NCBI GenBank assembly: GCA_050249835.1
Contig: JBFWPT010000003.1
Coordinates: forward strand, 62,001 to 126,000
Source of the DNA: Miltoncostaea sp050249835
GTDB lineage: Bacteria; Actinomycetota; Thermoleophilia; Miltoncostaeales; Miltoncostaeaceae
Direction of reading: 5' to 3'
Length of the DNA stretch: 64,000 bases
Shown here: piece by piece, positions 42,922 to 51,886 of the stretch
Layout: every line of letters begins with the position of its first letter
Position numbering within the stretch: position 1 is the stretch's first letter
Translations under genes and position numbers: made by a program
The notes under the pieces: generated by a model
Database searches by the model: none
Seen by the model: the letters and a program-made list of their open reading frames with translations, nothing else
What the model was told of the DNA's origin: nothing

Positions 42922-43591
42922 GTGAGGGCGGCGTGCCGAGCGTGTGCTCGAGCGCCTCGGTCAGCAGGCTCACGTGGGCCCACACCGCGGCGGCCTCCTG
43001 CACGCGCAGCTCGTCCGCGTCGGGGGCGGCGCTCATCCGCTCCCCGCCACCCGGCGGCCCGCTCGCCCACGCCGCGCGCGCCCCGGCCTCGACCTCCCGG
43101 CGCCGGGTCTCCTGCGCCCGTGACCACGCCGCCAGGCGCGCCGCGAACGCCGGGGGCGCCTCAGGGTCGGCCAGGTCCGACGCCGTCGCGAGCGACTCGG
43201 CGAACAGGCGGCACCACGCGGAGAGCTCCGCATCGCGCGCGTCGGCCTCCGGATCGCCCGAGGCGCCGCGCCGCTCGTAGGCGGCCCGCTCCTCCAGCAC
43301 CAAGGCCTCCAGCCGCTCCCGCCCGGAGCTCACCAGCCGCCCCACCGCATCCCCGGTGCCGGCCGCGGCAGGCGCCTCGGCCTCCACGGCGCGGGCGAGG
43401 AACCGCAACCACGCCGTGGCGCTGGCCGACCGCGCCCGCGCGACGCGCGCCGCCCGGTCCGGCAGGGTGCCGCCCTCGGCGAGGATGAACTCCTCGTGGA
43501 TGGCCCGCGAGCCCTGCTGCGCCATCAGCTCGTCCAGGACCGGCCGGTTGGCCGCCATCCAGGCCGTCAGCCGGTCCGCGAGGCCGGTCAC
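42917..43591 (-). CDS. helical protein of unknown function
   Basis: 224 aa, soluble and nearly all helix, rich in Ala, Glu and Arg. Sequence such as LDELMAQQGSRAIHEEFILAEGGTLPDRAARVARARSASATAWLRFLARAVEAEA shows no known catalytic motif. GTG 43591 overlaps the stop of the NAD(P)-binding gene (GTGA), so the two are translated together. Function unknown. Confidence 0.6.
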   Translation of the reverse strand: MTGLADRLTAWMAANRPVLDELMAQQGSRAIHEEFILAEGGTLPDRAARVARARSASATAWLRFLARAVEAEAPAAAGTGDAVGRLVSSGRERLEALVLEERAAYERRGASGDPEADARDAELSAWCRLFAESLATASDLADPEAPPAFAARLAAWSRAQETRRREVEAGARAAWASGPPGGGERMSAAPDADELRVQEAAAVWAHVSLLTEALEHTLGTPPSP

Positions 43592-45045
43592 GCGGCCCGC
43601 GCGATGCCGCGCACCATGCCGCGGAAGACGTAGCCGTGCAGCGGCCAGACCGCATACCAGTAGAGCCGCCCGGCCACGCCCATGGGGTCGAAGATCGCCG
43701 TCTGGCGGATGAGGGACCCGCCGGGGACCTCCTCCACCTCGAACTGCAGCCACGCCCGCCCGGGCACCCGCATCTCCGCGGCCAGGCGCAGCAGGCGGCC
43801 GCGCTCCAGGGCCTCGACGCGCCAGAAGTCCACCGTGTCGCCGGGGCGCAGGCGGTCGGGGTCGCGCCGCCCGCGCCGCGAGCCGGCGCCGCCGATCGGC
43901 AGGTCCAGGAACCCCCGCAGCCGCCAGAGGGCGTCGCCGTGGTACCAGCCGCGCCGCCCGCCGATCCCCTCGATCGGGACGAAGGCCCGTTCCGGCGGCA
44001 CCGCGACGCGGGCCGTCCGCGAGTCGACCAGCCGGGAGCCCACCGCCGCGCCGCCGAAGGCCCGCGGCGAGGGCCCCGACGACAGCGCGTCGGACCACCG
44101 GGTGGCGGCGAAGGCGCGGTCCTCGTTCACCAGGGCGCGGGCGACGGCCTCGCGCACGCCGCGGGGGCGCACGCGGAAGCGGCGGGCGGGCGCCGGGTCG
44201 GTGACGACGGTGGGGTTTCGGAGCCCCTCCACCAGCTCCCGTCCCACGCGGGCGTACACCGGGGTCACCAGCCCGAGCCACAACGCCGAGATGCGGGGGG
44301 AGAGGACCGGGACCGGGATCATCAGGCGCCGCAGGCCTCGCCGCCGCGCGTACTCCTGCATGAGCTCGCGGTACGACACGACGTCGGGGCCCCCGATCTC
44401 GACGACCCCGCCCGCCGGCAGCTCCACCTCGGCGGCCTCGACGAGGTACGCGATCACGTCCTCGATCGCGATCGGCTGGGTCGGCGTCGCCACCCAGCTC
44501 GGGGTGATCATCACCGGAAGACGGTCGACGAGGGCGCGGATCATCTCGAAGGACGTGCTGCCGGACCCCACGACGATCGAGGCCCGCAGCTCCACGACCG
44601 GGACCCCGGACGCGGCGAGCACGCGGCCCACCTCCTGGCGGCTCTCCAGGTGGTCGGAGAGGCCGGGCCCCCGTCCCAGCCCGCCCAGGTACACGATGCG
44701 GCGCACCCCCGCCGCGGCGGCGGCCTCCCCGAAGGCGGCGGCCCCCTCGCGGTCGGCGCGCCGGTAGTCCGCCCGGCCCGCCATGGAGTGGACGAGGTAG
44801 TAGGCGACGTCCACGTCGCGCAGTGCCGCGGAGAGCGAGTCGCGGTCGGTGACGTCGCCGGCGACCACCTCGGTCCCGGCCGCGGTCCGCGCCGCGAGCT
44901 CGTCCGGGCGCCGGGTCATGCAGCGCAGCCGCCGCCCCGTGCGCTCGAGGCGGGTCAGGAGGCGCCCGCCGACGTAGCCCGTGGCGCCCGTGAGGAGGAT
45001 CCGCGGGCCTCGCGCGCGGCGGGGCGGGTCGTCGACGTCACCCAT
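43588..45045 (-). CDS. NAD(P)-binding SDR protein fused to DUF2867 domain
   Basis: 485 aa. N-terminal Rossmann domain (RILLTGATGYVGGRLLTRLERTGRRLRCMTRRPDELAAR; VAYYLVHSM; YLGGLGRGPGLSDHLESRQEVGRVLAASGVPVVELRASIVVGSGS) of the atypical extended SDR type. The C-terminal DUF2867 domain is GDTVDFWRVEALERGRLLRLAAEMRVPGRAWLQFEV ... QTAIFDPMGVAGRLYWYAVWPLHGYVFRGMVRGIA, including YWY...P.H...F. Related proteins act in quinone or lipid metabolism; the substrate is unknown. ATG 45045. Confidence 0.9.
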   Translation of the reverse strand: MGDVDDPPRRARGPRILLTGATGYVGGRLLTRLERTGRRLRCMTRRPDELAARTAAGTEVVAGDVTDRDSLSAALRDVDVAYYLVHSMAGRADYRRADREGAAAFGEAAAAAGVRRIVYLGGLGRGPGLSDHLESRQEVGRVLAASGVPVVELRASIVVGSGSTSFEMIRALVDRLPVMITPSWVATPTQPIAIEDVIAYLVEAAEVELPAGGVVEIGGPDVVSYRELMQEYARRRGLRRLMIPVPVLSPRISALWLGLVTPVYARVGRELVEGLRNPTVVTDPAPARRFRVRPRGVREAVARALVNEDRAFAATRWSDALSSGPSPRAFGGAAVGSRLVDSRTARVAVPPERAFVPIEGIGGRRGWYHGDALWRLRGFLDLPIGGAGSRRGRRDPDRLRPGDTVDFWRVEALERGRLLRLAAEMRVPGRAWLQFEVEEVPGGSLIRQTAIFDPMGVAGRLYWYAVWPLHGYVFRGMVRGIARAA

Positions 45046-45101
45046 CCCGGCCAGGGTAACCTCGTCCGCGCCGGGCAGGCCGGGGATCGGGAGGTGGAGC
45101 G

Positions 45102-45542
45102 ATGGGGGTGACGGTGGACGCGGGCACGGCGCTCCGCGGGGCGGCCGCGGGGGCGGTCGCCGCCGCCGCGTGGGCGTCGGTCGAGCCCGCCGCCGCGCGG
45201 GCGCTCGGCACGGACTACACGGACGTGCGCCTGCTGGGCCGGCTCGTCACCGAGCGCGGCTGGGCCCCCGCCGGGCTCGCGCTGCACGTGGCGAACGGCG
45301 CCGCGTTCGGCGCCGCGTTCGCCGTCGCCGGCGGGCGGGGGCCGCGAGCCGGCGCGGCGTGGGCGCTGGCCGAGTCGGCGGCCGCGTGGCCGGCGATGGC
45401 CCTGATGGACCGTGTCCACCCGGACCGGCGCTCGGGCCGGTGGCCGCGGCTCCTCACGAGCCCGCGCGTCTTCCTCCAGGAGACGCTCATGCACGGGCTC
45501 TTCGGGGTGGTGCTCGGCCTGCTCGTCCCGCGGCGCCGCTGA
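45102..45542 (+). CDS. small membrane protein of unknown function
   Basis: 146 aa with four weak hydrophobic segments rich in Ala (AAGAVAAAAWASVEPAAARAL, GLALHVANGAAFGAAFAVAG, AGAAWALAESAAAWPAMALMDRVHP, LMHGLFGVVLGLLVPRR). The TDY-DVRLLG between helices 1 and 2 recurs in actinobacterial membrane proteins without assigned role. ATG 45102 follows GGAGGTGGAGCG. Divergent from the DUF2867 protein. Confidence 0.7.
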   Translation: MGVTVDAGTALRGAAAGAVAAAAWASVEPAAARALGTDYTDVRLLGRLVTERGWAPAGLALHVANGAAFGAAFAVAGGRGPRAGAAWALAESAAAWPAMALMDRVHPDRRSGRWPRLLTSPRVFLQETLMHGLFGVVLGLLVPRRR

Positions 45543-45563
45543 GGCCGGGCGCCGGCCCCTGGG

Positions 45564-46337
45564 TCACCACCGGGCGGGGACCCGGGCGACGGTGACCGGG
45601 GGGGCCGCGGGGCTGCCGGGCGTCTTGACCTTCCCCAGGCGCACCTTCTTCGCCGCCCGGCGGTCGGGCACCAGGTCGAGCAGGTGCTGCATCAGGTTGA
45701 GGCGCGCCCGCTTCTGGTCGTCGGCGTCCACGACGTACCAGGGGCACGCCGCGCTGTCGCTGCGGCGCAGCATCTCGTCGCGGGCCGCCGTGTAGTCGTC
45801 GTACCGGTTGCGGGCCTCGGCGTCGACCGGGCTCAGCTTCCAGCGCTTGGCGGGGTCCGTGGCCCGTTCCTGGAACCGCTTCTCCTGCTGGTCCGGGCTC
45901 ACCTCCAGCCAGTACTTGACCAGGATGAGGCCGTCCTCGACGAGCATCCGCTCGAAGTCCGGGACCGCGCGCAGGAAGCTCTCGGCCTGCTCCTCGGTGC
46001 AGTAGCCCATCACCCGCTCGACGCCCGCGCGGTTGTACCAGGAGCGGTCGAACAGGGAGATGCCGCCGCGCGTCGGCAGGCGGTCGACGTAGCGCTGGAA
46101 GTACCACTGGCCCTGCTCGGTCTCGGTCGGCACGCCGAGGGCGACCACGTCGTAGTGGCGCGGGTTGAGGTGGGCCGTGATGCGGGAGATCGTGCCGCCC
46201 TTGCCCGCGGTGTCCCGCCCCTCGAACAGGATCGCCAGGCGCAGCCCCTCCTGGCGGATCGCCTCCTGCATGTCCACGAGCTCGAGCTGCATCCGCTCCA
46301 GCTCGGCCTCGTAGACGTCCTTGTCGATCCTGGCCAC
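45564..46337 (-). CDS. ppk2: polyphosphate kinase 2 (PPK2, class I-like)
   Basis: 257 aa. Uses polyphosphate to phosphorylate GDP/ADP. Walker A-like GRDTAGKGGTI, RITAHLNPRHYDVVALGVPTETEQGQWYFQRYVDRLPTRGGISLFDRSWYNRAGVERVMGYC (Walker B FDRSWYNRAG) and the lid ATDPAKRWKLSPVDAEARNRYDDYTAARDEML are diagnostic. GTG 46337. Lysine/arginine-rich C-terminus (DRRAAKKVRLGKVK). Consistent with phosphate storage genes elsewhere in the window (pstB, phoU, CHAD). Confidence 0.96.
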   Translation of the reverse strand: MARIDKDVYEAELERMQLELVDMQEAIRQEGLRLAILFEGRDTAGKGGTISRITAHLNPRHYDVVALGVPTETEQGQWYFQRYVDRLPTRGGISLFDRSWYNRAGVERVMGYCTEEQAESFLRAVPDFERMLVEDGLILVKYWLEVSPDQQEKRFQERATDPAKRWKLSPVDAEARNRYDDYTAARDEMLRRSDSAACPWYVVDADDQKRARLNLMQHLLDLVPDRRAAKKVRLGKVKTPGSPAAPPVTVARVPARW

Positions 46338-46425
46338 GCGCGCCCCCCGGTCGGGTCATGTCACACGACGACGATAAGCGCCGCCGGGGCCAGGAGTCAC
46401 GCCGCCCGGCGCGAACACAGCGGGG

Positions 46426-47493
46426 GTGACCTCGGACGGACCCTCGACCCGCACGGTGCTGCGCATCGTCCTGGTGCTCGTCGCGGTGGCGCTGCTCGGG
46501 TGGTTCGTGTGGCTCTCGCGGGGCGTGATCGTGTGGGTGGCGATCGGCGCCTTCCTGGCCGTCGCGATCAACCCGGCCGTGACCGCCCTCCAGACGCGCC
46601 TGCGGATGCGGCGCGCCCCGGCGATCGCCGTCGTCTACCTCTGCGTCGTCGGCGTGCTCGCCGGCGCGGTGCTGCTGTTCGTGCCGCCGCTCATCGACGC
46701 CGGGCAGCAGCTCGCTGAGGAGGTCCCGGGCTACGTCGAGCAACTCCGCGACTCGGAGCTCGTGCAGGACCTCGACGAGGAGTACGACATCCTCGACCGG
46801 ATCGAGGAGGAGGCGACGTCGGCGCTCGAGGGGATCGCCGGCCCGGACACCGCCGTCGAGCTCGCGACCCGCGTCTTCAACGGCCTGATCGCGCTCATCT
46901 CGATCGTCGTGATCGCGTTCCTGCTGAGCCTCTACGGCCCGAAGGCGCACTCCTGGTTCATGGCCCAGCAGCAGGGCGAGCGCCGCGAGCGCCTGCAGCG
47001 CGTGAGCGACCGCATCTACCGGGTCATCTCGGGCTACGTGGTCGGCATATTCCTCGTCGCGATGACGGGAGGCATCGCCGTCTGGATCTTCCTGACGATC
47101 GTGGACGTGCCGTTCGCCCTGCTCCTGGCGTTCTGGGCGGGCCTCGCGTCGCTCGTGCCACTCGTGGGCGCCACGATCGGCGGGGTGCCGTACATCGTGG
47201 TCGCGTTCTTCCAGGGCTGGCCGATCGGCGTCGCGGCGATCGTGTTCCTGATCGTCTACCAGCAGATCGAGAACAACGTCTTCCAGCCCGTGATCCACCG
47301 CTTCACGGTGCAGCTCAACCCGCTCTGGATCATCCTGGCGGTCCTGATCGGCGCGAACGTGCTCGGCCTGGTCGGCGCGCTCATGGCGATCCCCGCGGCC
47401 GGCATCACCCAGGTCGTGGTGCAGGAGTGGTGGGCCGCCCGCCGCGGCACCACGCCCCCGCCGCTCACCCAGGAGCCCGCGGCCGAACCGTAG
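46426..47493 (+). CDS. AI-2E family (PerM/TqsA) transporter
   Basis: 355 aa, about eight membrane helices. The N-terminal pair (VLRIVLVLVAVALLGWFVWLSRGVIVWVAIGAFLAVAINP), a long periplasmic helix (DAGQQLAEEVPGYVEQLRDSELVQDLDEEYDI) and the conserved VYQQIENNVFQPVIHRFTVQLNPLWIILAVLIGANVLGLVGALMAIPAAG identify the family. Substrate unknown; some members export ions or signals. Its TAG stop overlaps the -10 (TAGGAT) of mutS2. Confidence 0.92.
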   Translation: MTSDGPSTRTVLRIVLVLVAVALLGWFVWLSRGVIVWVAIGAFLAVAINPAVTALQTRLRMRRAPAIAVVYLCVVGVLAGAVLLFVPPLIDAGQQLAEEVPGYVEQLRDSELVQDLDEEYDILDRIEEEATSALEGIAGPDTAVELATRVFNGLIALISIVVIAFLLSLYGPKAHSWFMAQQQGERRERLQRVSDRIYRVISGYVVGIFLVAMTGGIAVWIFLTIVDVPFALLLAFWAGLASLVPLVGATIGGVPYIVVAFFQGWPIGVAAIVFLIVYQQIENNVFQPVIHRFTVQLNPLWIILAVLIGANVLGLVGALMAIPAAGITQVVVQEWWAARRGTTPPPLTQEPAAEP

Positions 47494-47502
47494 GATCGGG
47501 CC

Positions 47503-49914
47503 GTGGACCCGCGCAGCGCCGACCTGCTGGAGCTGCCCGCGGTGCGCGAGGCGCTCGCCGGGCTGACCTCCTTCGCCGGGGGCCGGGACCTGGCGCTGTC
47601 GCTGACGCCCTCGCCCGAGCCCCACGAGGTCGCGGCCCGGGCGGCGCTCACCGAGGAGGGGGTGCGGCTGCGGGACCTGGGCCTCTCCGGCCCCGGCGGC
47701 GCCCACGACGTGCGCCCCGCCGTGGCGGAGGCCGCTCGCGACGCGGCCCTCGACGCCCCGGCGCTGCTAGAGGTGCTCGTCACCATCCGGATCTGGGACG
47801 AGCTGCGCGACGGGGTGGCCGAGCACCGGGAGGAGGCTCCGGGCCTCGCCGAGATCGCCGAGCTGCCGGACGCGGCCGCCGCCCGCCGCATCGCCGGGGC
47901 GCTGGAGCGGGCGATCGACCCGCGCGGCGGCCTGCTCGACACGGCCTCGGCCGAGCTGGCCTCGGTGCGGAAGCGCCTCGCGGGCGCGCGCCGATCCGCG
48001 TCCGACCTGCTGCGCGACCTGGCGGTGCGCCTGAGGCCCCACCTGCAGGAGTCGTTCACCACCCTCCGCGGCGGGCGGCCCGTGCTGGCGGTGAAGGCGT
48101 CGGCGCGCTCGGCGGTGCCCGGCATCGTCCACGACTCCTCCGGGTCCGGCGAGACGATCTTCGTGGAGCCCATCGCGCTGGTGGAGGCGAACAACCTCGT
48201 GCGCGAGCTGGTGGCCCGCGAGAACGAGGAGGTGGAGCGCATCCTGCGGATGCTCTCCCGGGCGGTGGGGGAGGAGAAGGCCGAGCTCGACGAGATCGTG
48301 GGCGCCCTCGCCCGGATCGACCTCTGCATCGCGGCGGCCGCGTTATCGCAGAGGTGGAACGCCTGCCCCGTGGAGCCCGCCGGCGAGGTGGACCTGCGCG
48401 CCGCGCGCCACCCGCTGCTCGACCCGCGCACCGCGGTGCCGATCGACCTGCCCCTGGGCGGCGTGCGCGCGCTCGTCGTGTCGGGCCCCAACACCGGCGG
48501 CAAGACCGTCGCCCTCAAGACGCTCGGCCTGCTCGCGATGCTGCACCAGTGCGGCCTGCGGGTGCCGGCCGGGAGCGCCCGCCTGCCGGTCTTCGACCGG
48601 GTGCTGGCGGACATCGGCGACGACCAGTCCATCGCCGAGAGCCTGTCGACCTTCTCCGCCCACGTGCGCCGGCTCATCGCCATCATGGAGGCGGCCGGTC
48701 CCCGGTCCCTGGTGCTGCTGGACGAGCCCGCCGCCGGCACCGACCCCGACGAGGGCGCGCGCCTCGCCCAGGCGGTCGTGGCGCGGCTGGTGGAGCAGGG
48801 GGCCCTCGTGCTCGCGACCACCCACCACGGCGAGATGAAGGCCTGGGCGAGCGACGCCGAGGGCGCGGCGAACGCCTCGGTGGGCGTCGACATGCGCACG
48901 CTGCGTCCGCTCTACACGCTCAACATCGGCGAGCCGGGGGCCTCCCACGCGCTGGGCATCGCGGAGGGGCTCGGCCTGGATCCCGCCGTGGTGGAGGCCG
49001 CCCGCCGGGCGGGGCCGCCGGAGCGGCGGGCCCTGGAGGCGCTGCTGGCGGAGGCCGGGGCGGCCCGGGCGGCGGCCGACGAGGAGCTGGAGGCGGCCCG
49101 GGCCGCCCGCGAGGCGGCCGAGGAGGCGGGCCGGGCGGCGCGTGGCCGCGAGGCCGAGCTGGCCCGGCAGGTAGAGCGGGTGCGCGAGGGCGCGGCGAAG
49201 GAGCGGGAGGCGGCGCGCGAGCGGGCCGAGGCCGAGCTCGCCGGCCTGGGGCGCGAGCTGACCGCGCTGCGCCGGGCGATCGCGGATGCGCGCCGGTCGG
49301 AGGCGTCGCGGGCGGCGGAGGCCGCGGCGCCCGCCTCGGAGGCGGCGCGCGATCGCGACCGCGGGCTCGACCGGGCGTCCCGTGCCGCCGCCCGGGCGTG
49401 GGAGGGCCTGGCCCGGGCCGCGCAGCCGGACCCCTCGGAGGCCGTGGAGCAGCGGCCGGTGGTGGTGGGCGACCACGTCCACGACCCGCTCATGGGCTTC
49501 CGCGGCCGGGTGCTGGCGATCGACGGCGGCCGCGCGGAGGTGCAGGGGGGTGCCGCGCGCATGCGCATTCCGCTGGAGCGCCTGGTGCTGGACCGCGCCG
49601 CCGCCCGGCGGGCGGAGATGGAGGAGCCGCCGCCCCCGGTCGCCGTGGTGTCGGCGCCGTCGGCGACCCTGGAGGTGGACGTCCGCGGCCGCCGGGCCGA
49701 GGAGGCGCGCGGCGAGGTTCGCGAGCGGATGGATGCGGCCGCGATGGCCGGCCTGCCGCAGGTGCGCGTGATCCACGGGCACGGCACCGGGGCCCTCCGC
49801 ACCGTGGTGCGGGAGGAGCTCCGGCGCCATCCCCTGGTGATGCGTGCCGAGGCCGCCCCACCCGACCAGGGCGGGGACGGGGCGACGATCGCCTACCTCT
49901 CCGACGACGACTAG
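47503..49914 (+). CDS. mutS2: MutS2 family ATPase with Smr domain
   Basis: 803 aa, full family length. Core domain with clamp, Walker A SGPNTGGKTVALKT (about residue 327), Walker B VLLDEPAAGTDPDEGARLAQAV, and the ATTHHGEMKAWASD motif; a long Ala/Glu/Arg coiled coil (about 505-640); C-terminal KOW-like and Smr nuclease domain (LEVDVRGRRAEEARGEVRERMDAAAMAGLPQVRVIHGHGTGALR). Acts on recombination intermediates or collided ribosomes. GTG 47503 is 6 nt after TAGGAT, so likely leaderless. Confidence 0.96.
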   Translation: MDPRSADLLELPAVREALAGLTSFAGGRDLALSLTPSPEPHEVAARAALTEEGVRLRDLGLSGPGGAHDVRPAVAEAARDAALDAPALLEVLVTIRIWDELRDGVAEHREEAPGLAEIAELPDAAAARRIAGALERAIDPRGGLLDTASAELASVRKRLAGARRSASDLLRDLAVRLRPHLQESFTTLRGGRPVLAVKASARSAVPGIVHDSSGSGETIFVEPIALVEANNLVRELVARENEEVERILRMLSRAVGEEKAELDEIVGALARIDLCIAAAALSQRWNACPVEPAGEVDLRAARHPLLDPRTAVPIDLPLGGVRALVVSGPNTGGKTVALKTLGLLAMLHQCGLRVPAGSARLPVFDRVLADIGDDQSIAESLSTFSAHVRRLIAIMEAAGPRSLVLLDEPAAGTDPDEGARLAQAVVARLVEQGALVLATTHHGEMKAWASDAEGAANASVGVDMRTLRPLYTLNIGEPGASHALGIAEGLGLDPAVVEAARRAGPPERRALEALLAEAGAARAAADEELEAARAAREAAEEAGRAARGREAELARQVERVREGAAKEREAARERAEAELAGLGRELTALRRAIADARRSEASRAAEAAAPASEAARDRDRGLDRASRAAARAWEGLARAAQPDPSEAVEQRPVVVGDHVHDPLMGFRGRVLAIDGGRAEVQGGAARMRIPLERLVLDRAAARRAEMEEPPPPVAVVSAPSATLEVDVRGRRAEEARGEVRERMDAAAMAGLPQVRVIHGHGTGALRTVVREELRRHPLVMRAEAAPPDQGGDGATIAYLSDDD

Positions 49915-49929
49915 CGCCGCCGGGGGCTG

Positions 49930-50289
49930 CTACGGCTGGGGCAGCTCCGAGAGGCCCTTCAGCACGCCGACCGTGGGGGCCATGGTGCGGAAGGCCTCGT
50001 CCTTCTGGAGGACGCCGACGACGTACACGGGCGTCTCCTGCATACGGGCGAGCATCGAGGCCGCGTCACGCGAGCGGGGCGTGGCCTTGTAGGTGGAGAC
50101 CAGGATGGCGTCGTACGAGCCGCCCTTGGCCGCCTCGAGCGGCTTGGGCCAGGTCGGGTCGACGACCTCGACCTCCCAGCCGGACTCGGTGAGCTTGGAG
50201 ACCGCGCCCTCGGAGCCTGGGAAGCGGACCTTCCCCTCCTTGTTGAGGACCTGGTCGGTGGGAACGGTTGCGAAGAGAAGTTTTGGCAT
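49930..50289 (-). CDS. small Rossmann-like protein of unknown function
   Basis: 119 aa. MPKLLFATVPTDQVLNKEGKVRFPGSEGAVSKLTESGWEVEVVDPTWPKPLEAAKGGSYDAILVSTYK gives an alternating beta/alpha pattern, ending VYVVGVLQKDEAFRTMAPTVGVLKGLSEL. Lower Arg and higher Lys than its neighbours, as in abundantly expressed proteins. ATG 50289, upstream GAGAAG. Divergent from the nitroreductase, with 189 bp between. No family recognised. Confidence 0.7.
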   Translation of the reverse strand: MPKLLFATVPTDQVLNKEGKVRFPGSEGAVSKLTESGWEVEVVDPTWPKPLEAAKGGSYDAILVSTYKATPRSRDAASMLARMQETPVYVVGVLQKDEAFRTMAPTVGVLKGLSELPQP

Positions 50290-50478
50290 GGCGCGGGAGC
50301 CTACCGAAGGACCGCCCGCTCCGCCGGGATGGCACTTCTCACAGGGTGGGACAGGTGTCGGAACATGAGATCGCAACGGTCGCCACGAACCGCCGACGGC
50401 CTGTAGATTGCCGACGCGGCGGGTCCCGTGTGCAACCCGCCCGAAGTCACACGACCACGTTCGACCCCAGGGGGGCCA

Positions 50479-51489
50479 ATGTCCGTAACCGCAGCCGATA
50501 TCCCCGACAAGAGCTTTCTTCAGACGGTCGGGGACCGTCGGAGCATCCGGTACTACGACCCGGACAAGAAGGTCGAGGACTGGAAGATCCAGACGATGCT
50601 CCACGCGGGGCGTCTCGCCTCCTGCCAGGGGAACATCAACGCCACCGAGGCGATCGTCGTCGAGAAGGAGACCTGTGATCTCTGGGACGAGATCGAGGAG
50701 TGCGTCTCCGGCTTCAACGTCCAGATCATCAACCAGAGCTCGCACCTGATCTTCTGGCTGACGAACCTGAACGCCTGGTACGGCCGCGCGAACGACGGCC
50801 TCTCGACGCTCGCCCTCTCCGGCGCGCTCACCAAGTACCACGGCTGGAACTACGAGTTCACGATGACGCAGACGGTCCCGCGTCTCATGAGCTTCCCGAC
50901 GGAGCGCACCGAGAACCTCCTGCGCTTCGAGACCGGCCTCACGGTCTGCCAGGCGATGCTGACCGGCGTCGCGCTGGACGTCGGCTCGATCCTCATCGCC
51001 TTCGGCCGCAAGCCGGGCGGGATCGAGAAGGCCTTCGGCCTTCCGCCGCACTACAAGCTCACCTGGGGCCACGCGGTCGGCTACCCGCTCGAGGACCCGA
51101 AGGGCGGCGGCCAGCGCCCCCGCCTCAAGTTCGAGAAGCTCTACTCCAAGGACGCGCACGGCACGCCGTACACGCCGGACGCCGACCTGGTGGAGGCGCT
51201 GAAGGGCAAGGGCCTCATCCAGGAGCAGGCCCCGACCTCCGGCCGCATGGACGAGATCGAGGCGCTCGCCGCCAAGTTCTCCCGTGAGCCGGGCGTCGTC
51301 TCGTGGCCGGAGAAGGAAGTCCGCCGTCTCATCAACGACGACGACTGGGACTTCGGCCCGAACATCAAGGCGCGCGCCGAGGAGGTCCTCGCGGCCGGCG
51401 GCCTGCCGGACTACCCCGAGGAGATGCGCGAGACGTTCACCAAGCTCATGGAGGAGCACGGGATCGACGCGAGCAAGTACCTGAGCTAG
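50479..51489 (+). CDS. nitroreductase family protein, long form
   Basis: 336 aa. FMN-dependent fold: FLQTVGDRRSIRYYDPDKKVEDWKIQTMLHAGRLASCQGNINATEAIVV is the N-terminal FMN-binding block, and FETGLTVCQAMLTGVALDVGSILIAF...LPPHYKLTWGHAVGYPLED is the conserved second part. A further 110 residues (LYSKDAHGTPYTPDADLV ... GIDASKYLS) extend beyond the usual about 200-aa nitroreductase. ATG 50479 follows AGGGGGGCC. High Lys and preferred codons suggest high expression. The C-terminal tail is not recognised. Confidence 0.85.
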   Translation: MSVTAADIPDKSFLQTVGDRRSIRYYDPDKKVEDWKIQTMLHAGRLASCQGNINATEAIVVEKETCDLWDEIEECVSGFNVQIINQSSHLIFWLTNLNAWYGRANDGLSTLALSGALTKYHGWNYEFTMTQTVPRLMSFPTERTENLLRFETGLTVCQAMLTGVALDVGSILIAFGRKPGGIEKAFGLPPHYKLTWGHAVGYPLEDPKGGGQRPRLKFEKLYSKDAHGTPYTPDADLVEALKGKGLIQEQAPTSGRMDEIEALAAKFSREPGVVSWPEKEVRRLINDDDWDFGPNIKARAEEVLAAGGLPDYPEEMRETFTKLMEEHGIDASKYLS

Positions 51490-51514
51490 CACCACCTGGT
51501 ACGAGCGTCACCTC

Positions 51515-51546
51515 GCGGCCCCCGCCTCCTCCGAGGCGGGGGCCGC
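51515..51546 (+). terminator. strong hairpin terminator after nitroreductase
   Basis: GCGGCCCCCGCCTC-CTCC-GAGGCGGGGGCCGC: 14-bp perfect stem, 26 bp after the stop. Confidence 0.8.
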
Positions 51547-51605
51547 GGTCGTTGGTGGGCCCTCCCGGCTCCGTCCGGGTCGCCGAGCCGCTACGGTCAC
51601 CCCGG

Positions 51606-51679
51606 GCGCCCGTAGCTCAGCTGGATAGAGCGACGGCCTTCTAAGCCGTTGGTCGCAGGTTCGAATCCTGCCGGGCGCG
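51606..51679 (+). tRNA. tRNA-Arg (anticodon TCT)
   Basis: Full cloverleaf: acceptor GCGCCCG/CGGGCGC, D-arm GCTC-AGCTGGATA-GAGC, anticodon arm ACGGC-CTTCTAA-GCCGT with anticodon TCT (loop CTTCTAA), variable TGGTC, T-arm GCAGG-TTCGAAT-CCTGC. No CCA is encoded. The region downstream is an accessory island, so its 3' end is a possible integration site, but no duplicated tRNA end is visible. Confidence 0.95.
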
Positions 51680-51767
51680 CCTAGAAAACCCCTGCTAGTG
51701 CGGCACTTCTACCCGTCCGGAGCGGGGTTGCGTTTCCGTAAGCCTGTGCGTCTGAGGGCGTCGGAAT

Positions 51768-51817
51768 ACGGTGGGGGGACGACCAAGACGGTGGGGGAGA
51801 CGGTGGGGGGCCCCACC
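51768..51817 (+). repeat. three ACGGTGGGGG direct repeats with a short palindrome
   Basis: ACGGTGGGGG at 51768, 51788 and 51800 (spacings 20 and 12), the last running into GGTGGGG-GG-CCCCACC (51802-51817). Lies in the 207-bp gap between the tRNA and the first island gene. Function unknown; could be protein-binding sites used in integration. Confidence 0.6.
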
Positions 51818-51886
51818 CCGTTGGTCGCCCCGACGCCGATCGGGGAAGGCAGGCGATTCAGGACCGGTAGCGAACAGAACGCCACG

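Noticed and set aside
47427..50192. 921-codon open frame in another phase of mutS2
   Set aside because: Low-complexity Arg/Gly/Ala translation; mutS2 in the correct frame carries all family motifs.
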